Notes under the pieces: generated by a model
Databases searched by the model: none
What the model was told of the DNA's origin: nothing
What the model saw: the letters and a program-made list of their open reading frames with translations, nothing else
Part shown: positions 1-6,211 of the stretch, in pieces
Layout of the letters: each line of letters starts with the position of its first letter
How positions within the stretch are numbered: position 1 is the stretch's first letter
Made by a program: the position numbers and the translations under genes
Source of the DNA: Candidatus Acidiferrales bacterium
GTDB taxonomy: Bacteria; Acidobacteriota; Terriglobia; Acidoferrales; UBA7541
Reading direction: 5' to 3'
DNA: 13,136 nt
NCBI GenBank assembly: GCA_030043155.1
Contig: JASHYE010000345.1
Coordinates: forward strand, 1-13,136

Positions 1-462
1 TGGGTCGCGCGCGGCTATTACAATTCGCCGGAAGACAATCACCGATGGACAGAGGATGGCTGGTTCAAAACGGGAGACGTGGCGTGCATTGACGAAGACG
101 GTTACGTGAAAATTGTGGATCGCGCCAAGGATTTGATTAAGTCCGGCGGCGAGTGGATTAGTTCGGTGGATCTGGAAAACAGTCTGATGGCGCACCCCGC
201 TGTGCTGGAAGCGGCGGTGATTTCCGTTCCGCATCCGAAATGGGATGAGCGGCCGCTCGCGGTGGTGGTGCTGAAGGAGGGACGGCAGGCAACGCCGGAG
301 GAGTTGCGCGCGTTTCTGGCGGCGAAATTCGCAAAGTGGCAATTGCCGGATGCGTTTGTGTTTGTGGAGCAGATTCCGAAAACATCGGTGGGGAAATTTT
401 TGAAGATTGCCCTGCGGAAGAAATACGCGAACTGGAATTGGCAGGCGGGCGCGGCTGGCTGA
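1..462 (+). CDS. Acyl-CoA ligase (AMP-binding, AlkK-like), C-terminal part, 5' end outside window
   Basis: Cytoplasmic enzyme that would activate a fatty acid with ATP to an acyl-adenylate and transfer it to CoA. The frame is open from base 1, leaving 153 C-terminal residues of a family usually about 540 long. Visible signatures are the adenylation motif GWFKTGD near residues 20-26, the hinge region VDRAKDLIKSGGEWIS near 39-54, and the C-terminal catalytic-lysine motif PKTSVGK, with the lysine near residue 132. The GGEWISSVDLEN stretch is typical of the medium-chain AlkK-like branch rather than FadD, but the substrate cannot be set from this part. It is the only plus-strand gene and the only clear housekeeping-type gene, and it converges on the neighbouring minus-strand gene across 95 bases. 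I read it as host chromosome bordering the island. Confidence 0.93.
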   Translation, partial: WVARGYYNSPEDNHRWTEDGWFKTGDVACIDEDGYVKIVDRAKDLIKSGGEWISSVDLENSLMAHPAVLEAAVISVPHPKWDERPLAVVVLKEGRQATPEELRAFLAAKFAKWQLPDAFVFVEQIPKTSVGKFLKIALRKKYANWNWQAGAAG

Positions 463-557
463 GACTGCAGCTATAGCGCGAGATCTTATCTGACCAATTC
501 GGAAAACGGAGCGGCAGCTTCTTCAAATCTTCCGCCGATTAGCCTTCCCTCTCGCCA

Positions 558-1574
558 CTAATTGCCGCTCCCCTGACCTTTGGTTTTGGCGCTTGTGTAG
601 TCACAGCATTCAGGCAAGCCGAGAGAGGGGACGCACCAAGTGAGCAGTGTTCTGCGCCCGTCCCAAAGCCACTGCCAAAGCTGCGGAGCATCCGCGGGCC
701 GCGGTGCGCCGGAGATTTTGTCCTGCACATCCGAAAAAACATGGCTGAGCGTCATGAAGGAGAGTTTTGTGGGATTGTCTCTCACGGCAACATCGTGCAT
801 GCGCACGCGAACGATTCCGAACGGTCCCGCACCTTTGGCGGTCCAAACGTCTATCGGTGACGGGTCAAGGCGCCAGCGCTCAGATACTGCGTGGAAACGC
901 CAGTGTTCCGCGTTGAAGGTTCCGGCGGAGGTCGTAAGCGACTCGGTGCCAATGCGCGAGACTCCCGGCAAGCCGTTCGGCATCTGCTGAAGCGCCTCAA
1001 AGTAGCACTCTTCATAAGAGCTGTTTTCGATCGCGCAGTCGTCAGTGCTGTCGAGATAGCTGGAACGCTCCATGGAGTAAAGGCCCCAGCGATAAGGTTC
1101 GATGTATCCCGACGCGAGCGCAAGTTCGCCGCGGGCCCAAGTGAAAATCCAGTCGTGGGGAACCATCATGGCGGGATGGCCGGGCACTTGTGTGATCGCG
1201 CTGGGAAAAACGATATTTTCCCCGTCGAGATAGAAGAGCGCTTTGTTGATGAACTGCTCGCTGGAATCGGGATGGCGCGTGACGATTTCCATCCAGTAGG
1301 CTTCGTGACCTTTGAAATTTTCCTGGCCGACGATGGAAAGATCGGCGATGCACTCGACACCGTAAGAGCATTGCGCATCGTATTCGGCGCCGGAGCCGAC
1401 GGTGAGGTTCCACTGTGAAGAGAAGGCGGGGGCGTGGGAGCGAAAGTATTGCTCAGCAATGACGGACGAATGGCTGAGAGCTGCGACGAGGATCACTATT
1501 GCCAGAACGGAGCCGGCACCAAATAAAACTGGAAAGATGCGCGACGCTTTGAGATCAGAAGCGGGTGTACTCAT
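558..1574 (-). CDS. Membrane-anchored protein of unknown function, 338 aa
   Basis: I do not recognise this family. An uncleaved-looking hydrophobic segment spans about residues 13-34 (FPVLFGAGSVLAIVILVAAL) after a short N-terminus, so the rest probably lies outside the cytoplasm. The body has seven cysteines (69, 75, 180, 190, 314, 323, 324), which could form disulphides in an oxidising compartment. The stretch ESLTTSAGTFNAEHWRF near 211-227 recalls the 'PAGTF..eH' strand pattern of beta-rich periplasmic proteins of DUF3108 type; that resemblance is weak and from memory. The ATG is supported by an AAGGGG ribosome binding site about nine bases upstream, itself abutted by a perfect hairpin (1590-1607). 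It could be a host gene or the last gene of the island; nothing in it is phage-like. Confidence 0.8.
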   Translation of the reverse strand: MSTPASDLKASRIFPVLFGAGSVLAIVILVAALSHSSVIAEQYFRSHAPAFSSQWNLTVGSGAEYDAQCSYGVECIADLSIVGQENFKGHEAYWMEIVTRHPDSSEQFINKALFYLDGENIVFPSAITQVPGHPAMMVPHDWIFTWARGELALASGYIEPYRWGLYSMERSSYLDSTDDCAIENSSYEECYFEALQQMPNGLPGVSRIGTESLTTSAGTFNAEHWRFHAVSERWRLDPSPIDVWTAKGAGPFGIVRVRMHDVAVRDNPTKLSFMTLSHVFSDVQDKISGAPRPADAPQLWQWLWDGRRTLLTWCVPSLGLPECCDYTSAKTKGQGSGN

Positions 1575-1589
1575 GGCGAGTTACCCCTT

Positions 1590-1607
1590 GCGGGCATCGC
1601 TGCCCGC
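1590..1607 (-). promoter_or_regulatory. Stem-loop abutting the ribosome binding site of the 338-aa gene
   Basis: GCGGGCA, a four-base loop, then TGCCCGC form a perfect 7-bp GC-rich stem. On the minus strand it ends directly before the AAGGGG at 1584-1589. No T-tract follows, so it is not an obvious terminator. It could modulate ribosome access or protect the 5' end of the transcript. Confidence 0.35.
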
Positions 1608-1725
1608 GATTGAATGCGGTTACATTAACACGAAGTACGAAGGATGTTAACAGGGTGGGCGTTTCAGGCTAGGGGTCAAATAGAGCGGTTTCTTGGCGAC
1701 GGCGCAAACCCGGCCTCTGGCGCGT

Positions 1726-2556
1726 TCAAGAAGCGATGGCGGCGAGGTCGGCGAAGAGTTGGTTGAGGTTGACGCCGGAGGGATCGGTTCTTTGCGCGTT
1801 GAGCCAGTCGGGGCTGAGCGGGGCGTAGGCTTCATCGCAATACTGCGCAAAAAAATCCCAGGTCATGCGTTTTTTTGCTCCCCACGTGATGCAGGTGAGG
1901 CCGCTCGAATCGTAGGCGAGAACGGGAACGGCGTGACCTCCCCAGGAACCGGGTGCGTCCTGATTGCGCAGGCGCGACCAGAGCGAAGGAACGTCCCAGA
2001 CGGTTTGCCGCTGCGCGGAAAGCGGGAGTGAGAGACCGATGTAAGCGCCTCCGAAGAGCGCGATGGCCTGACGCGCGCATTCAGCGTCGCGATGGCCGAA
2101 CGCCGCGTAGGCGTCGATTTTATGGCCGGCAATTCCCTGCTGACGCCAGTAATTCAGCACGTCGAGCTCGACCGCGCCAGTATCCGTGGCAGGATCGCCG
2201 GGGACGTAGCCGCTTGTGGCGGAGTACGCGGCGACGATTTGCGCGCTTGATGGCGTGAAGGTGTCGCCGAGGTTGGCGGTCCAGCATTCGATCATGTGGC
2301 CGGCGGCGGCGCAGGTGCAGTCGCCGAGCGTGTCATTGGCCATCATGGGCCACGAAGCGACTTTCGCCGTCCAGTCCACGGAAGCAGGAGCGGGTGCGAG
2401 GAGGCGTGCGCGTGCAGGTTTTTCGCCGAGAGCAGTTCCCTGCTCCAGCAGAGTCACTGCATCGCGTGAACGGAGATAGTTTGCGAGTTGCAGAGTACGC
2501 GAATCGATGCGCGGCGGCAGTTTGCCGAGATGAAATGGAGACGGCGGTTTTTTCAT
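1726..2556 (-). CDS. Papain-like fold Cys/His protein, 276 aa, phage-associated type
   Basis: Probable cysteine-peptidase-fold protein. The order of conserved features fits a papain-like core: NDTLGDCTCAAAGH (residues 74-87) with candidate nucleophiles Cys80 or Cys82, a helical segment to about 110, SWGGHAVPVLAYD (204-216) with candidate catalytic His208, then the strand TCITWGAKKRMTW (221-233). The N-terminal 60 residues are basic and proline-rich, with no signal peptide. From memory, this family recurs as a hypothetical protein in prophages and acidobacterial genomes; peptidase activity has not, to my knowledge, been shown. The ATG is supported by AAGGA five bases upstream. It lies 83 bases after the AT-richer islet and may have its own promoter, though none is obvious. 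A bacteriocin-processing or inactive immunity-like role is possible; the sequence does not decide. Confidence 0.75.
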   Translation of the reverse strand: MKKPPSPFHLGKLPPRIDSRTLQLANYLRSRDAVTLLEQGTALGEKPARARLLAPAPASVDWTAKVASWPMMANDTLGDCTCAAAGHMIECWTANLGDTFTPSSAQIVAAYSATSGYVPGDPATDTGAVELDVLNYWRQQGIAGHKIDAYAAFGHRDAECARQAIALFGGAYIGLSLPLSAQRQTVWDVPSLWSRLRNQDAPGSWGGHAVPVLAYDSSGLTCITWGAKKRMTWDFFAQYCDEAYAPLSPDWLNAQRTDPSGVNLNQLFADLAAIAS

Positions 2557-2639
2557 AGATTCCTTTTTGTTAGAAAAAGCGAATGGGCGAAGGGGAAAAA
2601 TAGGGTGTACGGGGAAAGGGCTTGCAGAAATTCAGAATA

Positions 2640-3089
2640 TTAGCGGCGTTGGCGGGACATATAGCAGATGGGCTTTCCATAAACTGGGCCGTTTACTGCA
2701 TCCACTGTTTTGTGGCGAACGTCCTCAAAAGGCCCCAGTTTGCTGGTCCACTCACCAGATTCAAGCTGCAGAGCAGCGTGTGTGGGAATCTCAGAGCCTT
2801 GTGGCCCGGTTGCAAATATGGCTATTTTCTCTAGCCCGGCTTCTAGCGATCCATCAAAACACAGCTTGTAACCAAGGGTCATGTATGCCTGCATGAAGGC
2901 GTCAACGGTGACGGTTCTGGGAACCCCGGCGGGCCAGTACCCAACTCCCATAGGGTCCGGCCACCAGTTATGAAACTCGTCTTTAGCTGCCCATGCTATG
3001 CAGTTATATCCTCTGCTTGCATTGCTAGTTATCTGGCAAGAGTCAGCAGTCAGATAGGGAAGCTCGTGTTTGGGCCAACTACCAAACAT
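2640..3089 (-). CDS. DUF7689-like conserved protein, 149 aa
   Basis: Small soluble protein with the hallmarks I associate with the DUF7689 family: YNCIAWAAKD (residues 28-37), NWWPDP then YWPAGVPR (41-58), FDGSLEAGLEKIAIFA (78-93), THAALQLESGEWTSKLG (103-119) and a terminal YMSR. Cys30 and His104 sit where a papain- or NlpC-like core would place its catalytic pair; that is inference, since the biochemical role of the family is unknown. The ATG overlaps the last 11 bases of the preceding gene and has no clear ribosome binding site, so translation is probably coupled to it. It is the last gene of a four-gene operon that is AT-richer than both flanks. The family label is by recall of the motif pattern. 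Confidence 0.8.
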   Translation of the reverse strand: MFGSWPKHELPYLTADSCQITSNASRGYNCIAWAAKDEFHNWWPDPMGVGYWPAGVPRTVTVDAFMQAYMTLGYKLCFDGSLEAGLEKIAIFATGPQGSEIPTHAALQLESGEWTSKLGPFEDVRHKTVDAVNGPVYGKPICYMSRQRR

Positions 3090-3630
3090 ACGGATCGTAT
3101 TGTGCCCACTGCAGCCATGCCTCGGCCATTTTTCGAAAATTGCCTTGGTCTTCCGGCTTTACTGGATTCTGGCCGGTAATCGCCCGAAGAGCCCAAAACC
3201 ACTGATCAGGGTCGTCACCTTCGGACCTTAGCTGCGCGATTATCAGCGGGACGGCTGCTTCGCCCATCCCAATGATTTTCTGATATGCGGGTAGCGTCGC
3301 GGCGTCGGTAATTGAGGATCGGGCACCTCGTGCGCTTTGCCACTGTTCTACTAACACCCGAAATTTGAACCAGTTATCTCTTGCTGAGTCCGCAACTAAC
3401 TCAAGACGTAACCGCGAAAGTGTCTCTTGTGTACCCTTGCGTTCGGGATCTTCTTGGGTGCATGCCCAGTCGGCATCACGGCGCCACTCGCTGCCCCCGT
3501 TCGCTCCTATGACTAATCGGCCGTATGTCATCGCACAGTCGTCGATCGTCTCGGCGACGAGGGATTGGTAGGCAGCCCCTATCACAACAAACTCCGGGCT
3601 AGTCGTAGTTACACATTGAAAGTGTGGCAT
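3079..3630 (-). CDS. Conserved hypothetical protein, 183 aa, partner of the DUF7689-like protein
   Basis: The C-terminal part has a helical repeat-like pattern: YQKIIGMGEAAVPLIIAQL (116-134), WFWALRAITGQNPVKPEDQG (144-163) and MAEAWLQWA (168-176). It resembles a single HEAT-type helical pair with a conserved aromatic ending. From memory, this C-terminal segment recurs next to DUF7689 genes in cyanobacteria and other bacteria, so it may bind that partner. The N-terminal 75 residues are unrelated and unrecognised. The ATG follows the previous stop codon by only three bases and lacks a good ribosome binding site, indicating re-initiation by ribosomes finishing the upstream gene. Base composition is lower in GC than in the flanking genes. 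No catalytic motif is seen. Confidence 0.8.
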   Translation of the reverse strand: MPHFQCVTTTSPEFVVIGAAYQSLVAETIDDCAMTYGRLVIGANGGSEWRRDADWACTQEDPERKGTQETLSRLRLELVADSARDNWFKFRVLVEQWQSARGARSSITDAATLPAYQKIIGMGEAAVPLIIAQLRSEGDDPDQWFWALRAITGQNPVKPEDQGNFRKMAEAWLQWAQYDPYVW

Positions 3631-3633
3631 GGT

Positions 3634-3918
3634 TTATTGAATTTTTTCGGCGGGTGCGCCTTTACGTAAATTCGGAGGCGCACTGGCGACTGCCATCGTT
3701 TGAGAAGTCCGAATTAAGTATGCAGGGTTTCCGTCTTGATCGTACTGGTTGTCGATGCGAACGGCTGAAATCACGTTCGGTTTAACACGAAGCACAGAGC
3801 CATCTTCTAACGTAACTTCTGACCATCTCTCGGTTGACTGAACAATGGGTACCTCGTGTCCGTCAATGGGCTGACTTTGAGGGGTTGGAAACGGCACCTT
3901 AATTCTTTTCTCAGGCAC
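3634..3918 (-). CDS. Small conserved hypothetical protein, 94 aa
   Basis: The chain starts with a proline-rich, basic N-terminus and then a beta-rich core: RWSEVTLEDGSVLRVKPNV (31-49) followed by VRIDNQYDQDGNPAYLIRTS (53-72). The core reads like a small beta-barrel or a binding subunit; no catalytic residues stand out. It starts at GTG, preceded by a strong AGGAGAG ribosome binding site, 17 bases after the first gene of the operon. It is therefore the first gene here with a conventional translation start. From memory, similar short proteins with YDQ.GNP accompany DUF7689 genes elsewhere. A specific job, such as antitoxin, chaperone or adaptor, cannot be assigned. Confidence 0.78.
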   Translation of the reverse strand: MPEKRIKVPFPTPQSQPIDGHEVPIVQSTERWSEVTLEDGSVLRVKPNVISAVRIDNQYDQDGNPAYLIRTSQTMAVASAPPNLRKGAPAEKIQ

Positions 3919-3935
3919 TTCACTCTCCTGCCCTA

Positions 3936-4124
3936 TCAGGATAAGACTTCCCCGGATTGCGACTTGGTTTTCTTCTTAAACTTTTCCCAACGTGCTAAAA
4001 CAGCGTATCTTGCGCTTTCGCTGCGTTCCTCCGCGGTCATATTCGCAGCCCTCGCGGGTCCACCCTTGAGGCCACCCCTGCGCCCTAGCGCCACAGCATA
4101 CGGATTTTTTCTCTTACTTGCCAC
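3936..4124 (-). CDS. Small basic protein, 62 aa, putative nucleic-acid-binding, first gene of the islet operon
   Basis: Short lysine/arginine-rich protein with the pattern ALGRRGGLKGGPARAANMTA (near residues 12-31) and SARYAVLARWEKFKKK (37-52). This glycine-rich basic start plus 'ARW.K' ending is a pattern I know from small proteins of plasmids, phages and accessory islands, often labelled histone-like; DNA binding is inferred from charge. The frame stays open upstream to an ATG at 4235, but I prefer the GTG at 4124. A consensus -10 box ends seven bases before it, and the upstream residues look non-protein-like. The message would then be leaderless. As the first gene under a promoter containing an inverted repeat, it is a candidate autoregulator. 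The longer start would remove the leaderless interpretation. Confidence 0.68.
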   Translation of the reverse strand: MASKRKNPYAVALGRRGGLKGGPARAANMTAEERSESARYAVLARWEKFKKKTKSQSGEVLS

Positions 4125-4130
4125 GCGTTT

Positions 4131-4159
4131 ATTATACCTGAGCGGTCTAGAAGTAACAA
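4131..4159 (-). promoter_or_regulatory. Sigma70-type promoter of the four-gene islet
   Basis: On the minus strand a -35 box TTGTTA (4159-4154, four of six consensus bases) is followed by a 17-base spacer and a perfect -10 box TATAAT (4136-4131). Upstream is the AT-rich run TATATAAAAG, which could act as an UP element. The expected transcription start falls on or just before the GTG at 4124, implying a leaderless transcript. No equally good promoter was seen elsewhere in the window. Confidence 0.72.
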
Positions 4160-4188
4160 GTTTTGTGCTTTTATATACGAGACCGCTC
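4140..4188. promoter_or_regulatory. 9-bp inverted repeat spanning the islet promoter, candidate operator
   Basis: GAGCGGTCT at 4140-4148 is perfectly mirrored by AGACCGCTC at 4180-4188, with 31 bases between arms. One arm lies inside the spacer between the -10 and -35 boxes; the other lies upstream of the -35. A factor bound to one arm would block RNA polymerase, and binding both would loop out the -35 region. It could instead be a boundary repeat of the islet. Confidence 0.5.
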
Positions 4189-4244
4189 CCGTAGAGAAGG
4201 CGGGTGTGACGACAGAACAGGTTCCCTGTCTCCAAACATTTTCG

Positions 4245-4312
4245 TTACTTCAGTTCGGCCTGCGGGAGGACGTTGGCGGCGAAGATGGCGCTGAATTCTC
4301 TATACTGAATTG
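4245..4312 (-). pseudogene. Remnant of a gene 3' end, related to the tail of the 199-aa lipoprotein gene
   Basis: The minus-strand reading EFSAIFAANVLPQAELK then stop resembles the lipoprotein ending QFNTIFAANGFPQVRLK then stop (10 of 17 residues). At the DNA level 4247-4297 matches 5455-5505 at 40 of 51 positions without gaps. No start codon or independent gene body belongs to the copy, because its frame runs back into the glycosyltransferase gene. It is most simply the stump of a duplicated gene, trimmed when the islet or the glycosyltransferase arrived. Confidence 0.55.
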
Positions 4313-4326
4313 AGCGACCGAACAGG

Positions 4327-5418
4327 TCACGTTTCGGTGGCGTCTTCGTTGCGGGAAATGAAGTAGGCGCGGATGGCATCGCGCAGGCCGGGCTTGTTGC
4401 CGGTGAGTTCGTAAATGCCCTGACTGTTGCGCCGAATGTCGGTGACGGGATCGAACTGATGCGCGATGAGGATTTCGTCGCGCGTGCCATAGCCGCGATC
4501 GCTTTTCGGTCCGTGAAAATGATGCACAACGAATTGATCGAGCACGCCGACGTTGCGCTGGAGCATTGCTGCGCGCGATTGCCAAGCTTCAACCATGGCA
4601 ACGTATGACGGGCTATAGCGTGTCGCTTGACGCGGCATCGCGCGTTTGTCTTTGGCGTTTGGCTCGGAAACGAGACCGAAAGCCATGAACCAGTCGCCGC
4701 TGCCGAGAATCGCCTGGTCGAGCAGGCCGCCGACGGTGTTGAATGCCGAGCGGCGAAACGCCCAAGCGCCGCCAGTCGCGCCCACATAGCTACCCGCGGC
4801 ACCGTAATCGTATCCGTAGACGAGGCCATGACCGCTGGGATCGACGCCCTTCGGCAGTTTGTAGCCGTTGTCGATGTAATTTCGGGCGAATGATTTGACG
4901 ATTTTATCCGGCTGGCTGCCGCCGTACGTGACGGCACTCAGATTCGTGTACGTGGAAAAGAGCTGGACGAAATCGTAGTGCTGCAGCAGGTGAATCGCTT
5001 CGAGCGCCCAATCGTTGCGGGTGAAGCTGAAATCGCCGTCGCAAATTGCGCCGTACTGCCAATCCGGCTCGAAAGCCCTGATCGTTTCGTTCAGGATATT
5101 TTCTTTGTGGAAAAGTTCGGCGTCCGTGCGGAACTGCGCTTCGCGATAGGGCTGGTATTCGGAATCGCCAGTGACTTCGAAGGGTCGGTCGCCGTAAGCC
5201 AGTTCGCCGACGTAGAGCTTGACGTTCTTCGTCGCGTTGAGCTGCTGAATGGCGTCGCGCATGATGCGCCGGCGCGCGTTCCAGCGAAACGGATTGGAAT
5301 ACGGCATGGCGAGATGAAGCGTGGCCTTTTCGGACCACGCTTTAGACGCGCCGTCTGCGTTGGGATGTTTTGCGAACACGACTTTTGCACCCGTATTCTG
5401 CGGTGATGGCCACCGCAC
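4327..5418 (-). CDS. GT-A fold glycosyltransferase, phage-type, 363 aa
   Basis: Cytoplasmic enzyme likely to transfer a sugar from a nucleotide donor. The N-terminal nucleotide-binding fold starts with strand ATLHLAMPYSNPF (32-44) and KNVKLYVGELAYG (64-76). The metal- and donor-binding DxD motif is CDGDFSF (126-132). Downstream are GATGGAWAFRRSAF (213-226) and GSGDW (239-243), the acceptor/catalytic region of galactosyltransferase-like enzymes, and HHFHGPKSDRGYGTR (299-313), a His-x-His-Gly element seen in related phage and capsule enzymes. The start is uncertain: GTG at 5418 has no clear ribosome binding site, and ATG at 5307 would cut the first strand. It follows the lipoprotein gene by 34 bases and is probably cotranscribed. 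It could modify surface polysaccharide or virion proteins; the acceptor is unknown. Confidence 0.85.
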   Translation of the reverse strand: MRWPSPQNTGAKVVFAKHPNADGASKAWSEKATLHLAMPYSNPFRWNARRRIMRDAIQQLNATKNVKLYVGELAYGDRPFEVTGDSEYQPYREAQFRTDAELFHKENILNETIRAFEPDWQYGAICDGDFSFTRNDWALEAIHLLQHYDFVQLFSTYTNLSAVTYGGSQPDKIVKSFARNYIDNGYKLPKGVDPSGHGLVYGYDYGAAGSYVGATGGAWAFRRSAFNTVGGLLDQAILGSGDWFMAFGLVSEPNAKDKRAMPRQATRYSPSYVAMVEAWQSRAAMLQRNVGVLDQFVVHHFHGPKSDRGYGTRDEILIAHQFDPVTDIRRNSQGIYELTGNKPGLRDAIRAYFISRNEDATET

Positions 5419-5452
5419 AAAGGGACGTTATGTTTTTTCGCGGACTTCGCTT

Positions 5453-6052
5453 CTACTTCAGGCGGACTTGCGGGAAGCCATTCGCGGCGAAGATGGTGTT
5501 GAATTGCTTTTTGAGCTGTGAAGCGGAAGGAGGTTTCACGGCAGCACTAACGCGGACTGCTGAGGCGGACGTAGGAGCTGGTTGCGGGAGTAGAGATTCA
5601 ATCGAAACGATTGTGGTGACAGCAACGCCTACAGCAGCGGTAATGGTCGCTTGCAGCGCAGCGTCTTTGACGTGAACGGCGGCGAGGATGGAGTTGAGAT
5701 TCGTTTGCACGTCAGCGAGCGCGGCGCTGATTTTTTGCACCACGGCAGGCTTCTGCGCTGCGGCCGCACTCTGGTAGCTGGTGACCAAGCTTTGCACGAG
5801 CGTGAGGTCAGACTTTACCTGATTGGCGATGGTCTGCACTTCGGCTGCGGCAGCGGAATTTGCGCCGGTGGAAACGCCGTTCGGGCCGCCACTCTGCCCG
5901 GCGGCAACGAGGTTGGCGATGTTGACCGCAACTTCCGTGATGACGGGCAGGTCGGCGAGCGCGGCGTTGATCCACGACGTGCTGCATCCAGCAAGGATAA
6001 GCACAGCGCAGAGAATGGTGCACAGAGATGCTTTAGCGATGCGGTGGTTCAT
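5453..6052 (-). CDS. Alanine-rich outer-membrane-type lipoprotein, 199 aa
   Basis: The N-terminus is a lipoprotein signal peptide: basic MNHRIAK, a hydrophobic core, and the lipobox LAGC with Cys23 as lipidation site. Serine at +2 predicts outer-membrane sorting. The mature part is Ala/Val/Gln-rich and helical, interrupted by a glycine-rich linker (near 54-66) and a proline/alanine hinge (SLLPQPAPTSASA), then a basic helical tail ending in FAANGFPQVRLK. I do not recognise the family. The ATG at 6052 is chosen over a longer frame because an AAAGGAGA ribosome binding site precedes it and the signal peptide begins there. A diverged copy of its 3' end sits at 4245-4312. With the anchored coiled-coil gene at 7853-8161 it could make an envelope-spanning pair, but that is speculative. 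Confidence 0.8.
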   Translation of the reverse strand: MNHRIAKASLCTILCAVLILAGCSTSWINAALADLPVITEVAVNIANLVAAGQSGGPNGVSTGANSAAAAEVQTIANQVKSDLTLVQSLVTSYQSAAAAQKPAVVQKISAALADVQTNLNSILAAVHVKDAALQATITAAVGVAVTTIVSIESLLPQPAPTSASAVRVSAAVKPPSASQLKKQFNTIFAANGFPQVRLK

Positions 6053-6143
6053 TAAGTTTCTCCTTTGTGTGGACGGAAATTGAAAGTCGGGAGTTGAAAG
6101 CGGCGAGGAATATTGGTGGCTACGTCGGTGCAACATCCACGGC

Positions 6144-6170
6144 GAGATCCTTCGCTGCGCTCAGGATGAC
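6144..6170. repeat. REP-like intergenic palindrome
   Basis: GAGATCCTTCGCTGCGCTCAGGATGAC carries an imperfect palindrome (ATCCT/AGGAT flanking TCGCTGCGCTC). I recall near-identical units scattered between genes in Acidobacteriota and Chloroflexota genomes, usually as REP-like elements. A second unit with the same CCTTCG-N-CTCAGG layout lies at 8202-8220. Confidence 0.5.
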
Positions 6171-6211
6171 AACCACAAACTCAAACAATTTGCCCATCGT
6201 CCGATCCAGCG

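Noticed and set aside
508..571. 9-bp inverted repeat GGAGCGGCA / TGCCGCTCC between the convergent genes, considered as a shared terminator or attachment arm
   Set aside because: The arms are 46 bases apart, one lies in the coding end of the 338-aa gene, and no T-tract is present; chance is likely in GC-rich DNA.
891..1418. Plus-strand open frame of 175 codons opposite the 338-aa gene
   Set aside because: It lies fully antisense to a gene with a ribosome binding site and membrane segment, and its composition is that of a reverse-frame shadow in GC-rich DNA.
2563..2579. CTTTTT/AAAAAG stem overlapping the ribosome binding site of the papain-like gene
   Set aside because: It is five A-T pairs and one G-C pair, too weak to expect stable folding.
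4217..4229. ACAGG-TTC-CCTGT hairpin after the glycosyltransferase, considered as a terminator
   Set aside because: The stem is only 5 bp and the following minus-strand bases TCTGTCGTC are not a convincing T-tract.
4313..4937. Minus-strand frame of about 200 codons inside the glycosyltransferase gene
   Set aside because: It is a shifted frame of a well-supported enzyme; only its last 20 or so codons (4245-4312) show independent similarity, and they are listed as a remnant.
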